Assembly: GCA_025054795.1 (NCBI GenBank)
Contig: JANWZU010000133.1
Coordinates: 1 to 16,509 of the forward strand
Direction: 5' to 3'
Length of the DNA: 16,509 bases
Source: Candidatus Caldarchaeum sp.
GTDB taxonomy: Archaea > Thermoproteota > Nitrososphaeria_A > Caldarchaeales > Caldarchaeaceae
Part shown: positions 1 to 5,964 of the stretch, piece by piece
Layout: the number at the start of each line of letters is the position of its first letter
How positions within the stretch are numbered: the first letter of the stretch is position 1
Position numbers and translations under genes: made by a program
Notes under the pieces: model-generated
The model's input: only the letters and a program-made list of their open reading frames with translations
Told to the model about the DNA's origin: nothing
Database searches by the model: none

Positions 1-159
1 GGAAAGCTCGTGGCTTTCATCCCTTCTCTACCACGGGCCAACCAGCTGTTCTTCACGATGGGCAGGTATCTGAGAGCAGGGTGGGCTGGCGGCGAACCCC
101 GTCAGGTTTTGAGGGATTTGAAGAATGAAATCACGTCTCTCGGCCCTCTTGTTTACTAG
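1..159 (+). CDS. C-terminal end of an unrecognised gene (5' truncated by window edge)
   Basis: The first reading frame is open from the window edge to a TAG at 157-159 and encodes about 52 residues that look like real protein: a short hydrophobic beta-like start (LVAFIPSLP) followed by amphipathic helix-like sequence (RQVLRDLKNEITSLGPLV). Third codon positions are GC-rich, as in the neighbouring genes. If real, it overlaps the start of the next gene by 35 bases, suggesting a shared transcript. A competing open frame from base 3 ends in a TGA at 126-128 that forms an ATGA overlap with the next gene, a common arrangement, but its translation is low in hydrophobic residues and looks less protein-like. 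I cannot name a family. Confidence 0.4.
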   Translation, partial: GKLVAFIPSLPRANQLFFTMGRYLRAGWAGGEPRQVLRDLKNEITSLGPLVY

Positions 160-757
160 CTTGTTAACGGCTGTTGTTCTAGCTTCTCTGACACCGTTGT
201 CCGCTGCGACGGAGCTTAGGATTACTCTGGAAGACGGGTTCGGCTCCAGCCGGTATCGTGTGCTGCTGGATATGCCTTCGGAGCTTTTGATGGGCGATGA
301 TTTGAAGGTTGTTTTCACCCTGTATCTCGACGAGCTTCCACCGCTCAAGCACTTCGCAGGATACCTGTCTCTAACTTTCACACTGCTGTCGGAGGACGGG
401 CGGACGGTGGCTAGGACAACCATCAACAACAGAGCAGAACCCTACAAAGTTGACTTCATCTACCCAGGCTACCGATGGGGCCCCTATTCGTTGACGCTCA
501 AGCCTGACTACTCAAGGCTCTCGGCAGGAGGCAAGGTCTCTGTCTACATCACTCTCGAAGCAGAGGAGAACGTCGAAGACCATCTCGGAGTCCCGGTCAT
601 TCCAACCAGGCCGAACCCCTCCACAGTACAGGCTGCAGAACTCCGGGTTTCGCAGCGGCTGCCCATCTTAGAATCAGCTGTGTTGGGCGTCGTTTTCGGC
701 TTAGTTTTAGCAGGCGGGTATGTTGTTTTCAGACGGATGAGACGTGGGTCAGCCTAG
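125..757 (+). CDS. Secreted, C-terminally membrane-anchored protein of unknown function
   Basis: This 210-residue protein has an N-terminal signal peptide (Lys/Arg at 2-4, hydrophobic core about 6-25, probable cleavage after LSA near 27). A roughly 150-residue polar ectodomain follows, with alternating hydrophobic pattern suggesting beta-sandwich structure. It ends in one transmembrane segment (about 184-203) and a basic tail (RRMRR), so the C-terminus should lie in the cytoplasm. I recognise no catalytic motif, haem-binding CxxCH or cysteine pair. The same signal/ectodomain/anchor/basic-tail architecture occurs in both quinoprotein-like genes nearby, so it may be an accessory envelope subunit, but that is inference from position only. 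The start is the ATG at 125, preceded by a weak GAGGGA about ten bases upstream. Its TAG shares bases with the stop codon of the convergent MFS gene. Confidence 0.75.
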   Translation: MKSRLSALLFTSLLTAVVLASLTPLSAATELRITLEDGFGSSRYRVLLDMPSELLMGDDLKVVFTLYLDELPPLKHFAGYLSLTFTLLSEDGRTVARTTINNRAEPYKVDFIYPGYRWGPYSLTLKPDYSRLSAGGKVSVYITLEAEENVEDHLGVPVIPTRPNPSTVQAAELRVSQRLPILESAVLGVVFGLVLAGGYVVFRRMRRGSA

Positions 758-2256
758 GTTCTTTTCCTAAACGCTGTTTCGTGCAGAACAACTATCACGG
801 CTGCTGCAGCAGCTATCATCCCACCCAGCAGGAAGTTCATCCCAACCCCTCTTGTGAAGGCAGATAGTTCGATGACGCCGCCTTCTAAGAACTTCTCGTA
901 GCCTATGCTGTAGTCTAGGATCGCTGCGGATATTGCGATGCTCAGCGACTGGCCTAGGTGCCGCATGAACCCCATCAGCCCGTTGACTTGGGCCCTAACC
1001 TCGGAAGCCACGGATGCAAGCGCAGAGTTTGTGTTGGGCGCTGCGAACAAGCCTATGCCGACGCCGAGCATCGCTAACGAGATAGCCGTGTAGAGCAGCG
1101 TGGTCTGCGGCGAGATTAGGGATAGGGAGAAAAGCGAGAGTGCTGCGATGAACAACCCCAGCGTAGAAACCTCCGAGTGTCCATATCTGTCAGAGAGAAA
1201 CCCTCCCACAGGAGAGACGGCTAACACGGTCAGAGGCAGAACACCCAGTATGAATCCTGCCGTGATAGGGTCAAGCCCCACCACAGCAGTCAGGTAGAAG
1301 CTGACGACAATCCAGACGCCGTGATGGGCGGTGTAGAGCAGGAGTATGGCCAGCGAAGCCGACCTCAGCCTCAAGTTTGTTGAGAGAAGGTTCAGCGGTA
1401 TGATTTGTGATTTGTTTTTCCTCCGCTCCCTCAGAAAGAAGAGAGCGATGCAGGCAAGCCCTGCTGCGACCATCATCCACGCCGGGAAGCTTACGTAGAA
1501 GAAAGGTCTGAAGTAAAGCCCCAGAAACGTTATCCGTATCTCTTCAACCAAAACCTCGACCACTCCCTTGTGGACAGGCCACAACGTCACCCCGCCCAGC
1601 AGGCTGAACAAACCCGCAAGCAGCAGCACGCCGCCCAGCCAGTCTGTCTTCTCGACGATGTTTCCACGGGTCGTTGCGCCTCTGGGCAGAGCGATGTAAA
1701 CAAGCAGCGCAGAGGCCAAACACAGCGGAACGTTGAGCAGAAAAACATCCCGCCAGCCTATGAGGCTTGTTAGCGTCAGCATTACTCCGCCCAGCAAAGG
1801 CCCCATCAAAAGAGCGAAGTATATCACAGCCACATGAACCCCCATGGCCAGCCCTCCTCCCTTTTCCTCGAAGACGTCGGAGATTAGAGCACGGCTGTTG
1901 GCCAGCACTAGAGCTGCTCCTACACCCTGTAGTGCTCGGTAGATGAGGAGCTCGTATATGGTGAACGAGGAGCCGGAAAGGTAGGCTCCTACGGCGAATG
2001 TGAGGAGCCCCAGTATGAACATGTTTTTCCTGCTTCTTCTGTCGGAATACTGGCCCAGCAGAGGCATCAAGGCTGTTATGATTATGAGGTAGACTATCGG
2101 AACCCAGCTGGCTATAGATATGTGGGCTCTTAGGTCGCTGCTCACCACGGGGAGTATTATGGCTACTAGGCCTGTGTCTAGGGGCGGCGGAAGCGTGCCT
2201 GCGTTAATCGCCGACGCCGCCAGCCATCGTCTTAGGTCCGCCCTTTTCTGCAGAAT
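754..2256 (-). CDS. MFS multidrug-type exporter, DHA2 (14-helix, EmrB/QacA-like) family
   Basis: A polytopic membrane protein of the major facilitator superfamily, expected to drive proton-coupled export of small molecules. Motif A is visible between helices 2 and 3 (GQYSDRRSRKN), as is a family arginine region (YRALQGVGAAL) and motif C (MGPLLGG) in helix 5; a second GGFLSDRYGHS loop opens the C-terminal half. The first conventional start is GTG at 2148, but that would cut off helix 1. The frame stays open upstream to a TGA at 2275-2277, and the extra residues (RRWLAASAINAGTLPPPLDTG, continuing into VAIILP) match the usual basic residues plus helix 1 of DHA2 transporters. The only plausible starts there are ATT 2256 or CTG 2253, behind GGAGG; this gives about 500 residues, typical for the family. 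The gene then overlaps the 3' end of the upstream quinoprotein-like gene by about 53 bases. Family certain, start uncertain, substrate unknown. Confidence 0.88.
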   Translation of the reverse strand: MLQKRADLRRWLAASAINAGTLPPPLDTGLVAIILPVVSSDLRAHISIASWVPIVYLIIITALMPLLGQYSDRRSRKNMFILGLLTFAVGAYLSGSSFTIYELLIYRALQGVGAALVLANSRALISDVFEEKGGGLAMGVHVAVIYFALLMGPLLGGVMLTLTSLIGWRDVFLLNVPLCLASALLVYIALPRGATTRGNIVEKTDWLGGVLLLAGLFSLLGGVTLWPVHKGVVEVLVEEIRITFLGLYFRPFFYVSFPAWMMVAAGLACIALFFLRERRKNKSQIIPLNLLSTNLRLRSASLAILLLYTAHHGVWIVVSFYLTAVVGLDPITAGFILGVLPLTVLAVSPVGGFLSDRYGHSEVSTLGLFIAALSLFSLSLISPQTTLLYTAISLAMLGVGIGLFAAPNTNSALASVASEVRAQVNGLMGFMRHLGQSLSIAISAAILDYSIGYEKFLEGGVIELSAFTRGVGMNFLLGGMIAAAAAVIVVLHETAFRKRT

Positions 2257-4096
2257 GTCTCCTCCCTCTCCTACTCAGCAGAACGAACCCTAAAAAGGCC
2301 GCCGCAACAACAGCCACTAAAACAATCAACTCGGTTAAGCTCAGCTCGCCTGCTTGCGTCTGCGGGGCCTGCGTAAGCTTGAAGGCTGCAACCACGCCGG
2401 GTGTGTATGTTCCGCCGAACTCTCCGCCTCCTGTAGGAACAAGTAGGATGGGCTCTCCTTGAATGTCTGTAGCTATGCTGACACCCGACGCCCCTAGGCC
2501 TCCTAGGCTGAGCCTTCTCAGAAGCCTTCCGCTATCAGCGTCAAGCATGTACAGTATTCCTGCACGGTCGACGGCGTAGACAACGCCTCCGCTCACTACT
2601 ACGGAGGCGGCTTGGTACCTGTTGGGCATCTCAAACTTCCACAAAACCCTACCGGTTCTGACGTCGACTGCGTACAGAGTGGAGTTCTGCTGAATCGCAG
2701 GGTCAACCTGACTTATGTAGCCCTCTATTATCTCGTTCTTGTAGAAGACAGGGCCCTTTGAAACCCTGTGGCATGCTCTCTGGGTGGCGACGTACAGTAT
2801 TCCGTTAGAATAGGCCGGCGGAGCCTCCACACCTCCCTGAGCACCTGGACAGTAGGTTTTGCCCACCAAGACGTCTGTTGAAAGGGTCAGGTCGGCGTTG
2901 TTGCCTGCGTTGACGTTGTTGATGTTCATCTCCCGGCCGCCTATTTTGACGGGCTGGTAGACAGGCTGCCCTGTCCTGGCGTCTAGCACGTAGATGTAGT
3001 CGGATTTCGCAGCCGCTATGACCACCTTCCTCACCGCCCCAGCAACCTCAACGTCTGCGAGGATGACGCTCCATCCGGGCTCAACAGCAACCAGCGAGTG
3101 TGGAATAGTCTGGTAGTACCATAGAAGTTCTCCAGTCAAAGCGTTCAACGCCACTATAGACATGGTGTAGAGGTTCGGCCCCGGCCTCTTGGCTGCGTCG
3201 TAAACCGGTGAAGGCTGTCCAACCGAAGCGTATATCACGCCTTCAGCCTCGTCCAACGCAATCAAACCCCAGAGAGCGCCTCCGCCTATCAGGTTGTTCG
3301 AGCCCCAGTCTCCACGGTAGGGGTTTATGTTGCCTCTGGCCGTTCCCGTCCTCAGCCCGCCGGCTGTCTCAACAACATATTTGAAATCCCAGTCAGGGTC
3401 CCCGCCCGCAGGAGGAACCGTGAACCACCGCCATACAAGCCGGAAGTCGTCCAAGCTGTAAGCCGCTATGAACCCTCTTCCACCAAACGAAGCAGTCGAA
3501 GCCCTGACAATAACGAGGTCCCGGTAAACGACTGGAGCCTGCTCACCCCAGTAGAAGCCTGTGTTTCCCGGAATGTTGCATATTGTTTCTCCGGGAACGA
3601 GGCGTAAACGTCTGCCGTTAGCGGCGTCGAGCACATGAACAGAGCAGTCGGACGCCATCATGTATATTGCGCCGTTGTGGTACCATATGCTCTTCTGGTT
3701 GGCTACGTAAGCCCAGTAGGGCTTGGCTGTGAATTCCGTCATGTTTACTTGGTAGGACCAGACCACATGGCCTGTGTCAGACCTGAGCGCAACCAGCCTG
3801 TTGTAGGGGGTTGCGAAGTAGACTATTCCGTTGACAACCAGAGGAGTCGTCTCAATCCCCTGCAGAGGAGCGAGAGCTGGAATTCTGTACGGGTTCTCAG
3901 GAACCTGATAAAGCCATGCGATTGCAAGCCTCTCAACATTCCCTTTGTTTATAGCGGTTTGAGGGCTGAAGTTTGTGTTTCTCAAGTCGTAGGCTGGATA
4001 ACGCCATTCAAACCTCTCCTGAGCATGAGCCACATAGCTCGCTGGCACAAACAGCGAGGAAAGCAGCAGAAAAGCCAGCATAACCCTAACAAACAT
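2204..4096 (-). CDS. Secreted, membrane-anchored quinoprotein (PQQ-type) dehydrogenase-like beta-propeller, copy 1
   Basis: A 630-residue protein with a signal peptide (hydrophobic 5-20, probable cleavage after AHA at 25), a propeller body of repeated blades ending in motifs such as LVALRSDTGHVVW, ALNALTGELLWYY, YVLDARTG and YAVDVRTGRVLWKF, and a C-terminal transmembrane segment (about 597-616) with a basic tail. Landmarks of PQQ alcohol dehydrogenases align: GGRGFIAAY (205-213), GGGALWG (271-277), QPSP followed by KRPGPN (294-307), TIPH (330-333) and CPGAQGG (416-422). However, the residues I align with the Ca/PQQ-binding Glu, Asn and catalytic Asp of methanol dehydrogenase appear as Ser203, Gln294 and Ser334, and the HDxWD motif is absent. 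There is no CxxCH haem site and no vicinal Cys pair. Fold confident; enzymatic activity and PQQ binding are in doubt. Confidence 0.85.
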   Translation of the reverse strand: MFVRVMLAFLLLSSLFVPASYVAHAQERFEWRYPAYDLRNTNFSPQTAINKGNVERLAIAWLYQVPENPYRIPALAPLQGIETTPLVVNGIVYFATPYNRLVALRSDTGHVVWSYQVNMTEFTAKPYWAYVANQKSIWYHNGAIYMMASDCSVHVLDAANGRRLRLVPGETICNIPGNTGFYWGEQAPVVYRDLVIVRASTASFGGRGFIAAYSLDDFRLVWRWFTVPPAGGDPDWDFKYVVETAGGLRTGTARGNINPYRGDWGSNNLIGGGALWGLIALDEAEGVIYASVGQPSPVYDAAKRPGPNLYTMSIVALNALTGELLWYYQTIPHSLVAVEPGWSVILADVEVAGAVRKVVIAAAKSDYIYVLDARTGQPVYQPVKIGGREMNINNVNAGNNADLTLSTDVLVGKTYCPGAQGGVEAPPAYSNGILYVATQRACHRVSKGPVFYKNEIIEGYISQVDPAIQQNSTLYAVDVRTGRVLWKFEMPNRYQAASVVVSGGVVYAVDRAGILYMLDADSGRLLRRLSLGGLGASGVSIATDIQGEPILLVPTGGGEFGGTYTPGVVAAFKLTQAPQTQAGELSLTELIVLVAVVAAAFLGFVLLSRRGRRHSAEKGGPKTMAGGVGD

Positions 4097-4122
4097 CTCT
4101 TGCCCAACTTAATGCGAGCCAC

Positions 4123-4129
4123 TAAATAA
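4123..4129 (-). promoter_or_regulatory. TATA-like element for quinoprotein-like gene 1
   Basis: The minus strand reads CTTATTTAGT here, centred about 30 bases upstream of the ATG at 4096. This fits an archaeal TATA box giving a short or absent leader. The 116-base gap it lies in also holds the oppositely directed TATA of the ABC gene. Confidence 0.4.
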
Positions 4130-4182
4130 GGAATTCCTCTGTTCAAGCGGTAAGGCCTTAACGTTGAGTGGTTCTAAAAGCA

Positions 4183-4188
4183 TATAAA
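4183..4188 (+). promoter_or_regulatory. TATA box of the ABC transporter operon
   Basis: A consensus TATAAA sits 25-30 bases upstream of the GTG at 4213, the expected distance for a leaderless archaeal transcript. It lies inside the longer possible reading frame from GTG 4168, which is a reason to reject that earlier start. Confidence 0.6.
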
Positions 4189-4212
4189 CATCCAAACACC
4201 AACGATAAGCTA

Positions 4213-5127
4213 GTGTCAGGAGTTTTAACTGCGGAGGATGTTTCGAAAAACTACGGCAAATACAGAGCGTTAAGCAACGTTAGTTTCGACGCAAGGAAAG
4301 GCGAGATCCTAGCGGTCTTAGGCCCCAACGGGGCGGGGAAAACAACCCTCTTAAAATGCTGCCTCGGCCTGCTCGACTTCGACGGAAAGATAGCCGTCGA
4401 CGGCGTTGACGTGAAAACCGCTGGAGCTGTGGCAAGGTCTAAGTTGGGCTACGTACCCCAGAAAACGATTCTCCACGACAAGCTGAGAATATTAGACGAA
4501 GTCAAGCTTATCGCTCGTGTGAAAGGCGTTGACGACGAACAGCGGTGCCGTGAGGTTCTGGAGAGGCTTGGCTTCTGGGAGAGACGGAAAGACCTTGTGG
4601 GAAGCCTTTCGCAGGGGATGAAGCAGAAGCTGATGCTCGGGTTGACTATGCTGGCGGAGCCTGACGTGCTTCTTCTAGACGAGCCGCTCAGCAGCATAGA
4701 CATAGAGGGCCAGCTCTCGCTTCTCGGCCAGCTTGAGCTGATAAAGAGACAGGGTAAATCCATCATAATGTCATCCCACATCGTGGGGATGGGCAGCGTC
4801 GTTGACCGTGTGCTCATACTCAACAGAGGAAACGTTGTGGCTTTCGGAGAAGTTGATGAAGTTCTCAGCAGGCTGAGAGTTAGAAACAAGCTTTACATCA
4901 AGATCAACAACAACGAGGCGGCTGGCGTAGAGCTTGAGGAAAACCTCAGAAAGGAGGGGCATGTTTATCACGTTCAGAAAATGGATGAATGGTTGATAGT
5001 TGAGTGTGATTCAAAGGACAAGGCTAAAGTCATATCCACGGTTATCGCCAGCGGGTTCGAGCCGGATGACATAGTGTCGGAGGCTGTTAGCCTTGAGAAA
5101 CACTACTACGAGTTGATAAGGAGGTGA
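4213..5127 (+). CDS. ABC transporter ATP-binding protein (NosF/CcmA-like)
   Basis: A cytoplasmic ATPase of 304 residues from GTG 4213. Walker A is GPNGAGKT (37-44), the Q-loop Gln is 83, the signature is LSQGMKQK (132-139), Walker B is VLLLDEP (152-158) followed by an SSID D-loop, and the switch His is 189. After the nucleotide-binding domain comes an approximately 85-residue C-terminal domain of the type often found in ABC-2 exporters. An earlier GTG at 4168 would add 15 polar residues outside the family's usual start and would place the TATA box inside the gene. The permease follows at once: its Shine-Dalgarno sequence overlaps this stop codon, so the pair is an operon. NosF, the partner of NosD and NosY in nitrous oxide reductase maturation, is a close family relative; the cargo here is unknown. 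Confidence 0.92.
   Translation: MSGVLTAEDVSKNYGKYRALSNVSFDARKGEILAVLGPNGAGKTTLLKCCLGLLDFDGKIAVDGVDVKTAGAVARSKLGYVPQKTILHDKLRILDEVKLIARVKGVDDEQRCREVLERLGFWERRKDLVGSLSQGMKQKLMLGLTMLAEPDVLLLDEPLSSIDIEGQLSLLGQLELIKRQGKSIIMSSHIVGMGSVVDRVLILNRGNVVAFGEVDEVLSRLRVRNKLYIKINNNEAAGVELEENLRKEGHVYHVQKMDEWLIVECDSKDKAKVISTVIASGFEPDDIVSEAVSLEKHYYELIRR
5120..5127 (+). promoter_or_regulatory. Shine-Dalgarno sequence GGAGGTGA fixing the permease start
   Basis: GGAGGTGA overlaps the last codon and TGA of the ATPase gene and stands six bases before GTG 5134. It supports GTG 5134 over the out-of-frame ATG at 5129 and shows translational coupling of the two subunits. Confidence 0.7.
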
Positions 5128-5133
5128 GATGAC

Positions 5134-5964
5134 GTGGCTGTGTCAGCTACTCTGGCCTTGACGGTTCACACGTTTCTTGAGGGGTTGAGGGCTAGGTGGG
5201 TGATGGTGTACACAGTGGTCTTCTTCATGCTAGCCATAAACGTTCCTATGCTTGTGCTGATTTCAGCGAGATATCTTCCTCCAGACTACTTGGAGGCCTA
5301 CCTAACAGGACTCATGGCTCTGTCCTTCCCCTTCCTGCCGCTTCTATCACTACCCCTAGCAGCCACCTCGATAGTCGACGAGAAGGAAAACGGCCTGCTC
5401 GAATACATGCTTTCAAACCCAATATCGAGGCTGAGCTACCTAATCAGCAAGCTGGCGGGCCTGTTTCTGTCCACCACACTCGTCGTAGTCGGCGGCTACA
5501 TGATCGCAGCCTTCCTATCCTACGGAGTTAATATTCATCAGATGACTGCGATTCTTCCGCTGATAGGTGCAGCAACCCTGCTCAACACTATAATGCTCCT
5601 GCTGGGGCTGCTCATCTCAATCGTCTCCAAAAGAAAAATCACAGCGATGATGGTCGGCATATTCTTCTGGTTCCTTTTCACCGTATTGAGCGATATAGGC
5701 TCCCTAAGCATACTGGTCAGCATAGCTGGCTCGGCGCCGATTGTGCTGGTCTTAGCAGCCCTCAACCCTATAGAGGCCGCTCGGCTTCTCGGTGTCTACG
5801 GCACGAGGAACGTTGGTTTCACGGAGCTGGGAAGCATAGGGCTTATACTAAGACAGCTGATAGGCGAGGCAGCGCCTCTGTTCATCTTAAGCGCTCAGCT
5901 GATTTGGGTCGGTGTGCTGCTTATCCTGTGCGTAAACCTGTTCATCCGGTCCGAGATATTCTAG
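5134..5964 (+). CDS. ABC-2 type permease, NosY-like
   Basis: A 276-residue integral membrane protein with about six or seven hydrophobic segments (roughly 22-45, 56-80, 107-130, 138-163, 170-215 and 247-272). Between the second and third lies the diagnostic loop DEKENGLLEYMLSNPISR (82-99), the ABC-2/NosY hallmark in which an acidic DEKE run precedes the coupling region. NPIEAARLLG (about 210-219) also resembles the NP..(F/A)R segment of NosY. It pairs with the preceding ATPase. NosY family members work with NosF and periplasmic NosD in copper-enzyme assembly; no NosD-like beta-helix is in the window. Its setting between two secreted redox proteins and near a cupredoxin fits a maturation or cofactor role, but other ABC-2 exporters look similar. 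Its 3' end overlaps the convergent quinoprotein-like gene by 23 bases. Confidence 0.85.
   Translation: MAVSATLALTVHTFLEGLRARWVMVYTVVFFMLAINVPMLVLISARYLPPDYLEAYLTGLMALSFPFLPLLSLPLAATSIVDEKENGLLEYMLSNPISRLSYLISKLAGLFLSTTLVVVGGYMIAAFLSYGVNIHQMTAILPLIGAATLLNTIMLLLGLLISIVSKRKITAMMVGIFFWFLFTVLSDIGSLSILVSIAGSAPIVLVLAALNPIEAARLLGVYGTRNVGFTELGSIGLILRQLIGEAAPLFILSAQLIWVGVLLILCVNLFIRSEIF

Noticed and set aside
3635..4129. 164-codon plus-strand frame opposite quinoprotein-like gene 1
   Set aside because: It lies over the signal peptide and first blades of a clear propeller protein and would also cover that gene's promoter.
4168..4212. Upstream GTG start adding 15 residues to the ABC ATPase
   Set aside because: The TATA box at 4183-4188 would lie inside the gene, the extra residues are polar and do not fit the family start, and GTG 4213 stands at leaderless distance.
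5538..5765. Small minus-strand frame inside the permease gene
   Set aside because: It is antisense to membrane helices of a clear ABC-2 permease and has no start signal of its own.
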